Position numbers and translations under genes: made by a program. The notes beneath the pieces are model-generated. The model was not told where the DNA came from. It made no database searches and saw only the letters and a list, made by a program, of their open reading frames with translations. Positions 48,374-59,682 of a stretch of DNA of 64,000 bases are shown here, piece after piece; position 1 is the first letter of the stretch, and every line of letters starts with the position of its first letter. Source of the stretch: Holothuria scabra (taxonomy: Eukaryota > Echinodermata > Holothuroidea > Aspidochirotida > Holothuriidae); assembly GCA_037179385.1 (NCBI GenBank), contig CM074193.1, positions 8,329,547-8,393,546 of the forward strand, in the 5' to 3' direction.

Positions 48374-49250
48374 GTCCTGTCCATAATATGCGACTCGATG
48401 CGACTCAACCCCATGCGACGGGGTTATTCAGACGCGTAGCAAAGTATGGAAGTTATAAGCAGTCGCGCAATCCAGTCCCATGAAAACAGCACGTTCGGTT
48501 GCATGAAACTAAAACATGCAACTGAAAACATTGGCGGACTTCTGGAATGAAGACCGTGATGATCAGTGTGAGTGTCTCTTCGACAACAGAATTGAATTGA
48601 TCTGATAAGGAGTAAATTAAACGTCAGAATTTCTGGGTGTTGCTTCTTAGATCTGCTGCCAGTTGCATAGTGTGGACATCTTGCTCGTAAAATTGGTTAG
48701 CCAGTCGTCAGTCGCCCACAGCTTAGACTTGGCCAAGTCTCTCGAGAGTTTTCCGCGGGGAGCTGACAAATTTGTTTTGTCTACAAAATCCCCTACTTCA
48801 GCATAGCACAGCGTATCATATTTTCCTTTTTTTAATACGCCCTCTATCGGTCTATTCATTGCATCGTTTTTCAACGAGAAAGGTCATGTGACCTAAATAT
48901 ATGTTAATTCATATCACGATTTATAGACTACCGACTCTGATGGGACTAGACATTTAAAGTAACTACTTCATATTATTCATCCTAAGTAGAAGATGAATAA
49001 AATAAAGAGATAACATAAAAATTATGACGTCATAGAAACCAATTGTTCCAAGTCTGTCGTTGAGAAGCAATGTAATAATAGACAGAGTAGAGGGCGTTTT
49101 AGAAAAAGGCAAATACGGTATGCTAGTACTGTGCTGAAGTACTGGATTTTGTAAAGGTAGTGGCTGTGAGCTCCTCGGAGAACACTCACGGGAGACTTGG
49201 CCAAGTATACACACAGAGGCAAGGCAGTATCGTTCCAGTAAGTCGCGTCG
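48374..49250 (+). mobile_element. Family E, copy 3, with nested insertion
   Basis: The left half (CCATAATATGCGACTCGATG through GCGGACTTCTGGAATGAAG to AGTTGCATAGTGTGGACA) matches copy 2. The right remainder (AGTAAGTCGCGTCGCATGG) resumes at about 49210. Between them lies the 48725-49206 insert. The outermost termini are degraded. Confidence 0.72.
48725..49206. mobile_element. Nested TIR element ending in a 12-bp palindrome
   Basis: AGACTTGGCCAAGT occurs at both edges, and its core ACTTGGCCAAGT is a perfect palindrome. Just inside, CTCTCGAGAGTTTTCCGCGG at the left and the complement of the right end, CTCCCGTGAGTGTTCTCCGA, form terminal repeats of about 30 bp at roughly 73 percent identity. The palindrome may be a duplicated target or part of the terminal repeat; its symmetry hides the distinction. 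No ORF of note. Confidence 0.7.
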
Positions 49251-49368
49251 CATGGAATAGACGAGACTTCAAGTCACAGGCAGGTAATTCACTTGCAGGC
49301 AATGGCATCGCGTGTGGATGAGATGTGGGCATGGAGCATGCGTTTTGCAAGCAAGGAACAATGCCACC

Positions 49369-49401
49369 CTGTGTGTTGCCTGTGTGTTGCCTGTGTGTTG
49401 C
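49369..49401 (+). repeat. 11-bp tandem repeat, three units
   Basis: CTGTGTGTTGC repeated three times without mismatch. Confidence 0.95.
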
Positions 49402-49865
49402 CTTTATGCTGGTCATCTGCGGATTGGCTGCGGGCATGTCGTTCGTTTTGCAACTGTCTCTGAGAAGAAGACGTCACTTGTAAGTCTGAGTATGACCTAA
49501 CTCTCCATCTGACTTGACTTTATATGCTCTCTGTAGACGAATCTGAGCAGCTAATGAAGACAACCATAAGTGGGATCCTTCAGGCGTAGATCGAGTTTTA
49601 TTGTCTACATGCAATGTTCAACCCTATGTTCAGTGAAATTGAGGAAATCAAGAAGTAGTTTGGGCCCAGTGCACAATATTCAATTATTCATTTAAGCAAA
49701 ATATTTTGAAATATTTAAGCTGAAAGACCTCATTTATGACGGACTTGATCGGATCATCACTTGACTAATCGGATTTGTCTATATATGGAACGCAAAAATC
49801 CCCCGTGTTGCAAGCAGCTCTCACACAGCTGATACGGAGCCAACACGCAAGTAACCCGCAGTACT

Positions 49866-49994
49866 ACTCACACCTCCCTGGTATAAGTATATATTCTAAA
49901 GTAATACGAACCTCGAACGCGTCTGGCACGCATTTCACTGGCAGCCAGCGCAAGTACCACCAGGGAGGTGTGAGTCTACTCACACCTCCCTGGT
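49866..49994. repeat. Three-armed 17-bp repeat forming alternative hairpins
   Basis: ACTCACACCTCCCTGGT lies at 49866-49882 and at 49978-49994; its exact complement ACCAGGGAGGTGTGAGT lies at 49959-49975. The middle arm can pair with either neighbour: a tight 2-base-loop palindrome on the right, or a 76-base loop on the left. Confidence 0.92.
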
Positions 49995-50690
49995 ACCACA
50001 CATCCAACAGGCAGGTTATAATTTACACGCGAATCCTACACAAATCTGCCCCCCCCCCCCCCTAGTAGCCTTTCTGCGTGCAACAAAATCCTCCCTTACA
50101 CGTAAGTTGTACACAGCTTGTAGTATATTCTGCGCTTGATCGGGTATTTGTATACCAGTAAACCTATTGTGCCTGGATTATTTTGGAGATCATTGGCAAT
50201 TTACCATTATTAGAAAGTGTGCAAACTGATGTTTTCCTTGTACTTTCTGAAATGTTTACAACATCGAATACCGTGCTACAAAAAGGGTGGGTTTGTAATA
50301 TCACACGCCATTCACGTTGAAGTGTACATTCCGATCTCAGTTGTCACTTGACAGTGTCATGCTTCACTGCAGTAGCTTAATTTTGAAATTTCGAAAAATC
50401 CATTGCGTGTTTTAACATAGGCATACTTAGCATAGTCGGTGTATAGTGCCGATCTCTGGAATCGACACACGGCAGGCACCAACCTCATGCTCTGTAATTT
50501 GCACTCCACGTGGCTCTTTTCGCCATCGAAGTCAAAAGCTTCATTGGATCCCATAGAACAAGTGAGTGTCACCCAACTTTTGACATTTTTAGAGGGAATT
50601 TAAACATCCACTCAGTTAAAAGGCCTACTTGTTTACTTCTTAATTGCAATGTGATATAGAGAGATACGAAAACTGATATCAGCCTAAGGA

Positions 50691-51247
50691 GAATAGTCCA
50701 AAGCCAAATTTATTTTTGATATGTTAAAGAGAAACATATTCCAAGCATTCTGGAGAAAGTTTTATTCATTTTCCATGTTCGGTTCTCGAGATATTAGCGA
50801 TTGAATGTGGCAAATTTTCTATAGAAAATGAACTTGGAGCAAGCAGGCGTAATGTCATGGCTTCACATTGTTGGCAAATATTTTGTATTTCCTTATAATT
50901 TACCACCAATTTTATACGACAAAACTTTTATATATTAATACCAGTGGTGCATTCTGAGCGATGGGATTTTTAATCTTCATATGCCTTAGGGGAAAGATAA
51001 CATCCCAAATCCATTCAAGGTCAAAATAAAAAGAAGCAAAATAAAACAAAAACAAAACATTGGCCAACAATGTGAATCCATGACATCACACCTATTTGCT
51101 TCAAGCTCACTTTTCATAGAAAATGTGTCGTCTTCAATTGCTAATATCTTGAGAACCGAACATGGGAAATGAATGAAACTTTTACCAGAATGATAAGAAT
51201 ATGTTCCTCTTTAACATATCAAACATAAATTTGGTTCTGGACTATTC
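50691..51247. mobile_element. Long-arm foldback element, family H, copy 2
   Basis: A 557 bp element starting GAATAGTCCA and ending TGGACTATTC, with arms of about 190 bp. Left-arm phrases (TTTTCCATGTTCGGTTCTCG, AGATATTAGC, GCTTCACATTGTTGGC) reappear complemented on the right (GCCAACAATGTGAATCCATG, GCTAATATCTTGAGAACCGA, ACATATCAAACATAAATTTG). About 80 percent arm identity by eye. No ORF. Confidence 0.85.
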
Positions 51248-52419
51248 TTTTAACTCGAGGATTAAGTCTTCTGATCGCTAGTTGATATGGGCGTGTTTAA
51301 CTTCACACCTAAATCTGCGTATGCAGGAATTTTGGATTGGATAAAAGTTTGACAAAAATAATGTTCAGCAACCTATGAGAGGGTAGCAACTTTTTCCCTA
51401 AAACCCCGGGACTCGTACCCAAAGCCCCACCCCGTACGCACCTGGTGCTAAATAGCCAATGAAATGAATTTTCATTCCATTTGGTAGATCTTTAAATCTC
51501 TGTTGCATTTTTTAAAACCAAGGTATATATCCTGTGCACTGAAAGCTTGCTACCATTGCAAACTTACAACATTAAAGGGAATTCAATTTAACATCAATTA
51601 TTTGAAAATGAAGAAACCGAAACATTTTTTATTAGTGTGAACTTTTTATAATTGAAAATAAAATGACTACGTTAGTCTCTAAAAGCCAAATTATCTAGTT
51701 CGAATCAGGTTCACCCAAAATTCATCCAACTAAAGCCAGATGCCATGTGCACGCTTTTGATCTACGGCATGACCGCGATTTCTCGCGATTTCTGATGTCC
51801 GCGTTTAGTTCATGGGATGGAAAAGCTGCAGGCATAGGAAGTCAGTCTGATAATTCTTGAAAAAGTCACTATTCGAAGGGAGTCACACCTTTGTCCCACA
51901 GTTTTGAAAATATTCAAAATTTCTGCCGATCTCACCTATTTCATGAGGAGAAATCGCATACAAATTTTGGTAGTTAGGTAGTGTACCGCTGAAAATAGTG
52001 CACTTTGAAGTCGCCACCATATCTTGATATGTCTCAGAGGGTAGCAAGACTCTCGGGTGGGCCAATGGAAAAGGAAGAGTTAGAGCCTTAAAACCAGTGG
52101 TGTTGGAATAAGATATTCCATTGTTTGAGCAACCGTATTGCTTATAAATTCGAATGCCCTATGTGAGTTTTACATGGGTCAGGCATACAGTCGTCGAAAT
52201 TTCTGCGCACGTTGCTTCACCGCGCTGTAAATATTATCAATGGACGGCAAGTTTCTCATTTCGGACATACATAAAATAATGGTTTTTCATAACTCGGTAC
52301 TCGGTGGATGAAAATGAGCTTATCACTTTTAAATATTATATACCGCTATTACAATTTGTCTCTGCAAGATGATCCTTTTCTGATCAGCTGATAAATTAAG
52401 TAAGATAAGATTTTACCGT
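51248..52419. other. Gene-poor, unassigned
   Basis: No exon or bounded repeat seen. Confidence 0.3.
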
Positions 52420-52655
52420 TCAGTGTCTGTTTCTAACCAACTGGTTAGAGTCGGGCCGGCCACGGCCTTTCTTTTGCAGTGATGGCTCACTGTCTTGGGT
52501 TTCCCACCCCTGCTCAGTTGCTTGTGCTAAGCACCAAACACACTTACACAATAGCAGTAGGTTCCATTCGTAAAGCCTTCTGTGTTAACCGGCCAGGAGT
52601 CGAACTCCAGACCTCTTGGTTGCAAGTCGGATGCTCTAACCTTTTGGCAGTGCTC
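52420..52655 (-). mobile_element. tRNA-derived SINE, copy 3 (head and body)
   Basis: On the minus strand the head reads AGGTTAGAGCATCCGACTTG then CAACC, followed by a B box GAGTTCGACTCC (near 52596-52608). The body includes the complements of GGTTCCATTCGTAAAGCCTT and GATGGCTCACTGTCTTGGGT. The A-box region precedes at TGCCAAAAGGTTAGAGC. RNA polymerase III would drive it. No protein coding. Confidence 0.85.
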
Positions 52656-53052
52656 TCGGTATGATTAGCTGATGAAAGACTGAGCGGACGTCGGGCTGGA
52701 ATAAGTAATTGCGAATAAAAAGTATAAAGGCCTTTCCATTAGCCACTTACTATGGTTTTCCACCATCGTGGAGTTATATGGCCCTTTCGGGGGAATGAAC
52801 CATCCTCAATGAAGCTTACCCTAGTGGACTAAAACTCGACGACCCCCACCATTAATCCCTCATTCTATTGCACTGCATAGCTAAAGAGGCATCTCGCTTT
52901 CGCGGGTTCAGATCATCAATGTGCAGGTTCCTACTATACCCGACATGGGAGAATCATTGTGCGTGTCTGTGCGTATAGGTGTGTGTTTGTTGTTTCCCTT
53001 TGCTACAGGAACAGTGCTGGTGACATCCATCGGAGAATGTCCTGATCATACA

Positions 53053-53297
53053 CAGTGGCGGAGCTACCAAATAGTCAGAGGGGGCGGTCGTCCCCACCCT
53101 TGACGGACTCAAATCGCCTATCAACGCCCTTTTTTCTCTTTTTACCGTATTGAGGCATATGTACCAAACACCCACATAAAAGCGCCCTACAGCTTATTTT
53201 TTGCCCCCTCTGACCAAATATTCATGCCCTACAAACTTTGGAGCGCCCCTACAGGTCATCCTTGCCCCTCCGGCTGAATTCTCTTACTCCGCCACTG
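53053..53297. mobile_element. hAT-like MITE with CAGTGGCGGAGCTA terminus
   Basis: A 245 bp element from CAGTGGCGGAGCTACC to ACTCCGCCACTG. The flanks ATCATACA (53045-53052) and ATCAAACA (53298-53305) match at 7 of 8 positions, as expected for a hAT 8-bp duplication with one later change. The interior has GGGGGCGGTCG near the left and GCCCCTCCGGC near the right. Confidence 0.88.
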
Positions 53298-54493
53298 ATC
53301 AAACAGTTCATATGGCTCGATAAAACTGTCAGATCTCCTACACAGTCATTTCAAAGAAACGTGTAGAGTGCATTCCCAATCGTAGAAGTTGGCCAGTCGC
53401 AGCATATCGTACGAAATTGTAGCTTACATTCTCCCACAAATTTTTCCACGTTTTTCAAGTCGTGACGGAAGCTTTCGAAATCGGGAGAAACCGTGGTGAA
53501 AATGATTCAGTTGGGTACCTGGCCGAAGTTTATTTCAGTACAGTGGCCCCTAGCAAGACTTCCTCGTGGGGGGGGGGGGGCACTCAAATTTGTCGATTTT
53601 TTTTAAGTGTGAACAAAATCCTCCGAAAGTCTAGTCTCATTTAAAAAATATTTGAAAATATGAACCTTGGTTCTTGCATCGCAAAAATGGTTGGACTCTG
53701 GATTTTCGGAAAGAATATTTGGAAAGTTTGGGGGCTATTTAAAAATCTCCCTTTCTTTTCGGCCTTTTACGAAAGCCGCGATTTTACTGAAAGTCTCTGC
53801 CGGTTGTTTCATACAAAGTTTTATCTTAAAAGAAAAACTAAGATGTGGTTTGAGGCTGTCCGATGACAGTTTCAGCTTAGAATCTTAGATGCCTTCTTCT
53901 AGACAAAATTTGGAAATTAAGAGAAAATTTCGAATTTGTGAAAGAAAATTTAGGAATACAACACAAGTCCTATAGTTGACCTGAATTACATGATAATCCA
54001 GTATCATATTTAGCATATTCATGATTTATTTCATTTCTAGAGCCAGGGAAAGTTTCCAAAACTGATTTTATTTGGTTTGAACATTCCTGTACTGGTTATT
54101 GCAATTAGTGGAGCGTAAATAGCTCCGAAAATTACTTCCCTTCCTTTAAACAGATATTGAAAAATATAGAGCTTGTACTGTGGATTATTCGGAACTCATG
54201 ACAGAAAAGTTGGGAGAATCGACATCTAGTTGACCTGTGACAATTGCCAATCTGGTGTGACATAGGGCAACATTTCCGATTTTTGTTCATTTTTCAGAGC
54301 AGGGGTAATTGCCACATGTCATCTGTAGCTATGCTACTGCTCTAAATCGTCCCACCTAAAAGTAAAATAAACTTTGAAATAAAAAAGAACTCAAGCTTTT
54401 TCAGTCCGTGGGCTAAAATGTAATAGTCTGCCGCAATTTGATTGCCAGAGGCGCGTTCTGTTTAGTGTTTTGCATACTATACTGCGCTGCGTG
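53298..54493. other. Gene-poor; partial repeats
   Basis: A G run of about 12 lies near 53569. AATATAGAGCTTGTACTG near 54165 is the complement of a phrase at about 37170 and 45890, part of an unbounded dispersed family. Confidence 0.3.
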
Positions 54494-54669
54494 CACTCTA
54501 AAAACACCTAGTCAATCCGGAATCGTGTTTTATATTTCACAAGATTTGTTTCAAAATTGACTGAATGAATAGAAAGGGTTCAGAATGTTACTACTTTTTT
54601 TATTCATGAGTCCAATCTAGTCAAAGTCCTAGGCAGAGTATTCATATTTGACTAGGGCATTTTAGAGTG
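54494..54669. mobile_element. 176 bp MITE with CACTCTAAAA termini
   Basis: Starts CACTCTAAAAACACCTAGTC and ends GACTAGGGCATTTTAGAGTG, inverted over about 20 bp. The CACTCTAAAA terminus is shared with the end of the 887 bp element at 10521-11407. The flanks give TG on both sides, a possible 2-bp duplication. Confidence 0.82.
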
Positions 54670-56139
54670 TGGTATGTATGAACAACTGTTCGTGTAGTCC
54701 AGTCTATAAAGGTCAAACTACATATGTATCTATTTTCATCCAGAATGGCTCAGTAAAAGTGGTGACATTCTCATTGAATGTACAAACTCTCTCTATAGGC
54801 ATATATGTAAATAATATAAGTCCACTAGGAGCTCTAACAGCTTCCCCAAGACGAACACATGCGATAGAAGATAAGTTTCATATACCGTACGAGTCAAACC
54901 CTTGGCATTTTATCTAATTTGAACGTTTCCAGACAAAAACTTCTTCCAACAAAAATTTATTTTGGGGATGAACATCATAACTATTTTACAATGTAGCGTA
55001 CATGAATGTATACGGCTATTGAAATTCTGTTGTATATGGAAAACTTACGTATATACATTGTGATTTTCATGCTCTGTAAGGCAAATGCCCCCCCCCCCCC
55101 AAGTGTATTTATACCTGGTAAAGAGCAATAAGGGCATAAGAAGTTCCCAAACGTATTTTAAACGATCTAAAACTACTTTCACATATTTCTTCTAATTTCT
55201 ATTCAAAGTATCTTTCGGGAATGCTTAAATACGGCAATTTTCACAATTTGGTGAGAAAACTAATGCCTAATGATTTTCAAGAGCCATTCGTCAAATAAAC
55301 GAATCCGGACAGCAAGTGATGGTCTGATTTCAGTGGGCCACAGCTGGGGTAAACCACCTTTTAATCTTTCAATTTCCTTGCTTACCTTTATAATGGATGG
55401 TTGTACACTAAATTGTGCCTTGATTCCTTTAATTTCAATGAATATGAGGGTTTAAAATTCATGCGGACAATATATGAAGACGATTTAAGGCTGATGGACC
55501 CGACTAATGGCTGCCTGCAGTCAATAAACACAAGCGTTGTTCAGATTCATCTATAGGGTATACTAGACTGCGTACTTAAGGGTGACTGCATTTGACAAAC
55601 TCATGAGGTTTCTCTCCACTACTCCTTTCATACGTTCCTATGATGAATTCAATATACATGTGACTGACTGGAGAAAGTGTTTAAAGTCAAAATTACATTC
55701 AGGTGGTTAGTGATGATGAAGTCATCATCCCATATATTAGCGTTACTGTGTGCATTATTCATCACCACCGATGTTAATGAACCGTCCTATACCAGTACAT
55801 ATTATAATATTAACGCAAGATGTCTGGTTTAATGTCATAATGATGTATACTTTATCGCTTATCCAGCAACTGTAGGTCCTTGAATTGATCATGTAAAAAA
55901 AACAGGTATATCTGAATGTTAGGATATAACATCATAATGTACTGCATATTGCAAGTCATCTGTGCATAAGGTTAATAGTTCATTAGCCTACCATAACGCA
56001 GTCACTAAGAGGTAAAACTTAACGCTTCCCTTGGACGCAGTGATGTAGCAATGTTAACATTGCTGTACATTAGGGGGTGGGTGGGTTAAAGTCTACCCCA
56101 AGGCACCGCCTATGCTCAATACATGAAGCATGCGTATCG
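54670..56139. other. Gene-poor, unassigned
   Basis: A C run lies at about 55088-55100. Open frames up to about 80 codons occur (for example from 54669) but match nothing known to me. Confidence 0.3.
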
Positions 56140-56629
56140 CCCACTTCCAGTGGCGGAGCTGCCATATGGTCAGGGGGCGGTCGCCCCCCCCCCTGACGGA
56201 CCAAAATCGTCTACCGGCGCCCTTTGGGGGTTTTATCATACTTCACTCTTGCACCATTATTGGCAAAAGACATAATTTAAAAGCGTTTTTTAAAAGCCCA
56301 GATAACGAAATGCCCAAACATTTCTCAATCTCCATAAGGATAGATTTTGTGGAAACGTATCTTCATGCCTTAGAAGCACTAATGTATGCATCCAAATCAA
56401 GCGTGATTGTAAGTTTGCAAAATACGTACTGAGAATGACATTAAATTCACCCTCCCGGCCAATAAAAGTTGCAGACAGCGCAACAATAATTGTAGAGCAA
56501 ATACTAAAATAGCCCTCTTCTTGTCGGGGATAATTGTCAACAAACACGGTAAAAAGAGTTTATAAAGATAAAAAAAAAACCTGCCACAACATTTTTTAAA
56601 ATCATTTGAAGAGAGCATTCTAGTTAAAA

Positions 56630-56655
56630 CAGGGAGCTGTTATAACAGCTCCCTG
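56630..56655. repeat. Perfect 26-bp palindrome
   Basis: CAGGGAGCTGTTA is followed at once by its complement TAACAGCTCCCTG, with TTAAAA and TTAAAAT further out. No spacer. Related degenerate copies lie near 33975, 44863, 43150 and 47865. Confidence 0.93.
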
Positions 56656-57411
56656 GTTAAAATAAAACTGTTATCATAGTGGTAATGACTGAGGATTACT
56701 ATAATGAGCAGTTTCCATTTTGCTTTTCTTCGAGTGACCGTTCTCATGATAAATGGCTATTTTATTGTTTATTCCGTAGATACAGAGTGGGCATCTGACA
56801 CTGCACGATAGTGTCATGAAAATGCTTCTTTCTGTACTTTCGTTGTCTCAAAAACCAGAAAATTGCATTTAATAAAGTTTAGGCTACAGTACTTTTATTT
56901 GTTATGAATTCGGTATCTAGAGAGCCAAGCAGACTTTTTGTCTTGGTATTTCTTGCAATGTTCTTAACTAATGAGTGGTCACATAATGTAAATTATGTAA
57001 ATTAGTGTTTCCTCGTGTACTTATCTTGATTTACAGATGCCAAAAATGTACACCTGACGGTGATTACTTTCAAAAACTTTTTCCCCCTGTAAGATTGCTT
57101 GCTATTGGCTCTAGCAGGTTTAATCTTTATCTTCACAAAGTAGTCCATTATTAGGCCTACATTAAAACTTTAGATCTAGACCTGACGACACAAAAATAAT
57201 GACCGTCTTCATACTACTATGTAAAAGAGTGATAGAAACATTGACGTATGCAGACAGGGGTAAGGGGGAATTTCCTTCCCCTGGAAAATGAAAAAATGAA
57301 ACTAAAAAGGAATAAAAAATAAAGAAAAATGCGAAGAAGAATTAACATCAACATTTCTAAAAAGTTCACTCAGTGTTTCCCCTACTTAAATGCGGTAAAT
57401 AGACTTAGGAA

Positions 57412-57545
57412 GTGCCATTTCTAGCGATCTGGGAGGCATTTTGGGCCAAAATTTTCTTGCGCTCCGCACCAACTCATGGTGGTGCGAAGCTTTTTACCCC
57501 CAAAAATATTTGCCCCCTGAATTTTCTACTGCGGACGCCCATGGA
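57412..57545 (-). mobile_element. Terminal fragment of the CATGGGCGTCCGCA family
   Basis: On the minus strand it starts CATGGGCGTCCGCAGTAGAA and continues GCGGAGCGCAAGAAAATTTT then GGCCCAAAATGCC, parallel to the first 200 bp of the element at 60398-61386. The opposite terminus is missing. Confidence 0.72.
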
Positions 57546-57755
57546 TAGAAAATTTAAACATGTTTTAACAGAAAAAACTTGCTTAGGAGACATGGCAGAG
57601 TAGTCTTCTACCAGGTGTGGAAAGCCAAATGAGAACTCTGAAAAGCTATGACTTAGATCGTGCTGAGACACAGGGTATATACCCCCTTCGAAGCGCCCCT
57701 GCAGCCATTTTCGCCCCCTCCGACCGAAATCCCTAGCTCCGCCACTGCCCACTTT

Positions 57756-58589
57756 CACTTCTGATTGGACGCGCAGTCGGCAGTCAGTCGGCAGTCAGTG
57801 CGGCAAAAGCAGATAAACATCCTTTTACCGATATCAGTCTTCTGGGCGGTTGTTGTACAGTTGTACCGGATTTGCTCAGCTGGTTCGATTGGTGCAATAC
57901 AGTATGTCAGTATGCAAAATAGAGTAAAACAGAACCTTATTGTGTGGTTGTTGTAAAGACCGTATCGTTCTCAAGAGGCCACACCACGGTATGCAAAATT
58001 TCTCCAAACTGAAATCAGTGTAAATTAGGTCTTTTCAGTCGTTATCTTCAAATATCTTAGCGTAATGGTGTCATAGTTTCTCGGAGGCTAAATCTCGGAG
58101 CTTTGGAGCGGCAACCTTTTGGATCGCAGTTTTATGATAGGGCCGAGGAGCCCTTTAAGGCGGATCACTGGGCCCACACAAGAACTAGCGCCTTGCGCTC
58201 TGTTTAGCGCTATACGTGCTCCCCAACATTTTCCCTAAGTCCACTTATTTGTCCTTCCGTATTTCTAATTCTGGTTCCGCAACTGTATTTTCTAACCGCT
58301 CCTGTGTGTACTAGTTTTGTGTTCTTGTAAATACAGGACTACGATATTCGACTTACATCTGTACATGTTAAAAACTTGAACAATTGAAGATGAAGAAAAG
58401 AGCCTAAGCCTCGATAGGTCATATTAGTTACTTGTTTTGTATTGTATCGTAAAACTTTGCAATATTACCCAAATTCTGTCAGATATTCAAAAATGCATAA
58501 AGCAGCACAATGGCAGCACGTTCCATTTTTAAAGGAGGGGTCTTGAGAATCGTGTGACTAAATGTTTCCTCATCTATTGGGGGTTACCG
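57756..58589. other. Gene-poor; short direct repeats
   Basis: CAGTCGGCAGT-type direct repeats lie at about 57774-57800. No exon or bounded element seen. Confidence 0.3.
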
Positions 58590-58712
58590 GTGCTGCTTGG
58601 TTTACCTTTAATATAAAATACGGTATTTAAGTCCAAAGAGAAATAAAAATTAAGCTTTGAGATTTTGCTTTTACTTTAAAATAAATTTGGGGCAATTGCT
58701 GTTGCATTTTAA
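58590..58712 (-). mobile_element. Family C half copy abutting family D
   Basis: Contains TTGGTTTACCTTTAATATAA, AAAGAGAAATAAAAATTAAG and AAATAAATTTGGGGCAATTG, then a degraded end with TTTTAA. The terminal TTAA at 58709-58712 is shared with the start of family D copy 6. Confidence 0.65.
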
Positions 58713-59050
58713 ACTTCCTTGCGTTTGTTTTGCAAGAAAAATTCATTCTTTGAAAACTAATATTTATTGACACAGGTTGATAGATCATCAAAAATAAGGC
58801 AGTATGGTAGCCTTCTCTTCATGAAATAAGTTTCCTACAGATTCAGTTGTTTCGTGCACAAGAATAATTTGTTCACCCAAACTTTCAACATTTCAAATGA
58901 TGCAACGTTCATAGCTCTTCTTGAGCATAGTATTTTGGAGAAATGTTGCTCTTGCTGGGGTTTATGATTAAAACTGAATTAATGGATACTGTCTTGAGCC
59001 ATTTTTGTACTCTTTGTTGGAGCATTTTAAACACAATATTCCCCTCCTAA
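58709..59050 (-). mobile_element. Family D TTAA MITE, copy 6
   Basis: Starts TTAAACTTCCTTGCGTTTG and ends CACAATATTCCCCTCCTAA. The centre (GTTTATGATTAAAAC, AATTTGTTCACCCAAACTTT, CAACATTTCAAATGATGCAA) closely matches copy 2, inverted. Confidence 0.8.
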
Positions 59051-59121
59051 TTGAAAAGATTCTGGCTGACTGCGGAAGCATTTTATAAATTCCGATCCTA
59101 GGTGAGCACTCGCATACAATG

Positions 59122-59366
59122 AAGGAAAAATACAGTCACCATAATATAGTAGATGATCCCGTATCATAATTGGTCATCGAGACTTAGGTTACTGTATTTC
59201 TTCTCCTCAAATGTGAAATTTACAAAAGAGTAACTGCTCGGTTTTCCTTGAACTGTTGAATATGCAATAATGAAGTCCAAAAATATTAAGAAAGATTCTT
59301 TGCAGAGAAATAAGAGGAGAATTAAGTTGCTGCTAAAGTATTTTGGACCACTGTTCTCACCTTTAA
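59122..59366 (-). mobile_element. Family C TTAA MITE, copy 5 (left end worn)
   Basis: TACAGTCACC and TCATAATTGGTCATCGA at the left, TTCTCCTCAAATGTGAAATT in the middle, and CCACTGTTCTCACCTTTAA at the right. The left TTAA is not preserved. Confidence 0.72.
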
Positions 59367-59559
59367 TCGGGGTAGTTGATATACCTTATGATCAGTCATA
59401 GCCATTGGCAATTGGAATAAGCTGAAATTACATGGCCAACTGACCATCGTGCTCTGAATTGATCGAAACAGTATTAATAAGCTTTCTCCTGAAAACTATC
59501 GCTGAAACTGAAAGGTGACACAAGGCTTACGTTTCTTGCCGTAATTGTTAAGTATGGAG

Positions 59560-59682
59560 GCCAGTCTCCCTCCGATCCTGCATGGAGTAGATAAAACAAG
59601 CCAGTGCGCCACAACTGGAGAAAAGACCGCAGGATCGACTTGAACCAATTGGTCAGAAACTGAGCCAATAAATCTAAGGGCG
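59560..59682 (+). mobile_element. tRNA-derived SINE, copy 4 (body only, opposite orientation)
   Basis: The complement reads CTGACCAATTGGTTCAAGTC, CCAGTTGTGGCGCACTGGCT, TGTTTTATCTACTCC, as in the other copies. The tRNA head is absent; 5' truncation. Confidence 0.75.

Larger units (their letters stand above)
56148..57747. mobile_element. 1.6 kb nonautonomous hAT-like element
   Basis: Starts CAGTGGCGGAGCTGCC and ends CTAGCTCCGCCACTG. The flanks CCCACTTC (56140-56147) and CCCACTTT (57748-57755) match at 7 of 8 positions. Same terminal family as 53053-53297, but six times longer. It contains a 26-bp palindrome and, near 57412-57545, a fragment of the CATGGGCGTCCGCA family. No hAT dimerisation domain or transposase was seen, so the extra length is probably captured or nested DNA. 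Confidence 0.85.

Noticed and set aside
57774..57800. CAGTCGGCAGT direct repeats as a regulatory array
   Set aside because: Only two to three short units; no partner motif.
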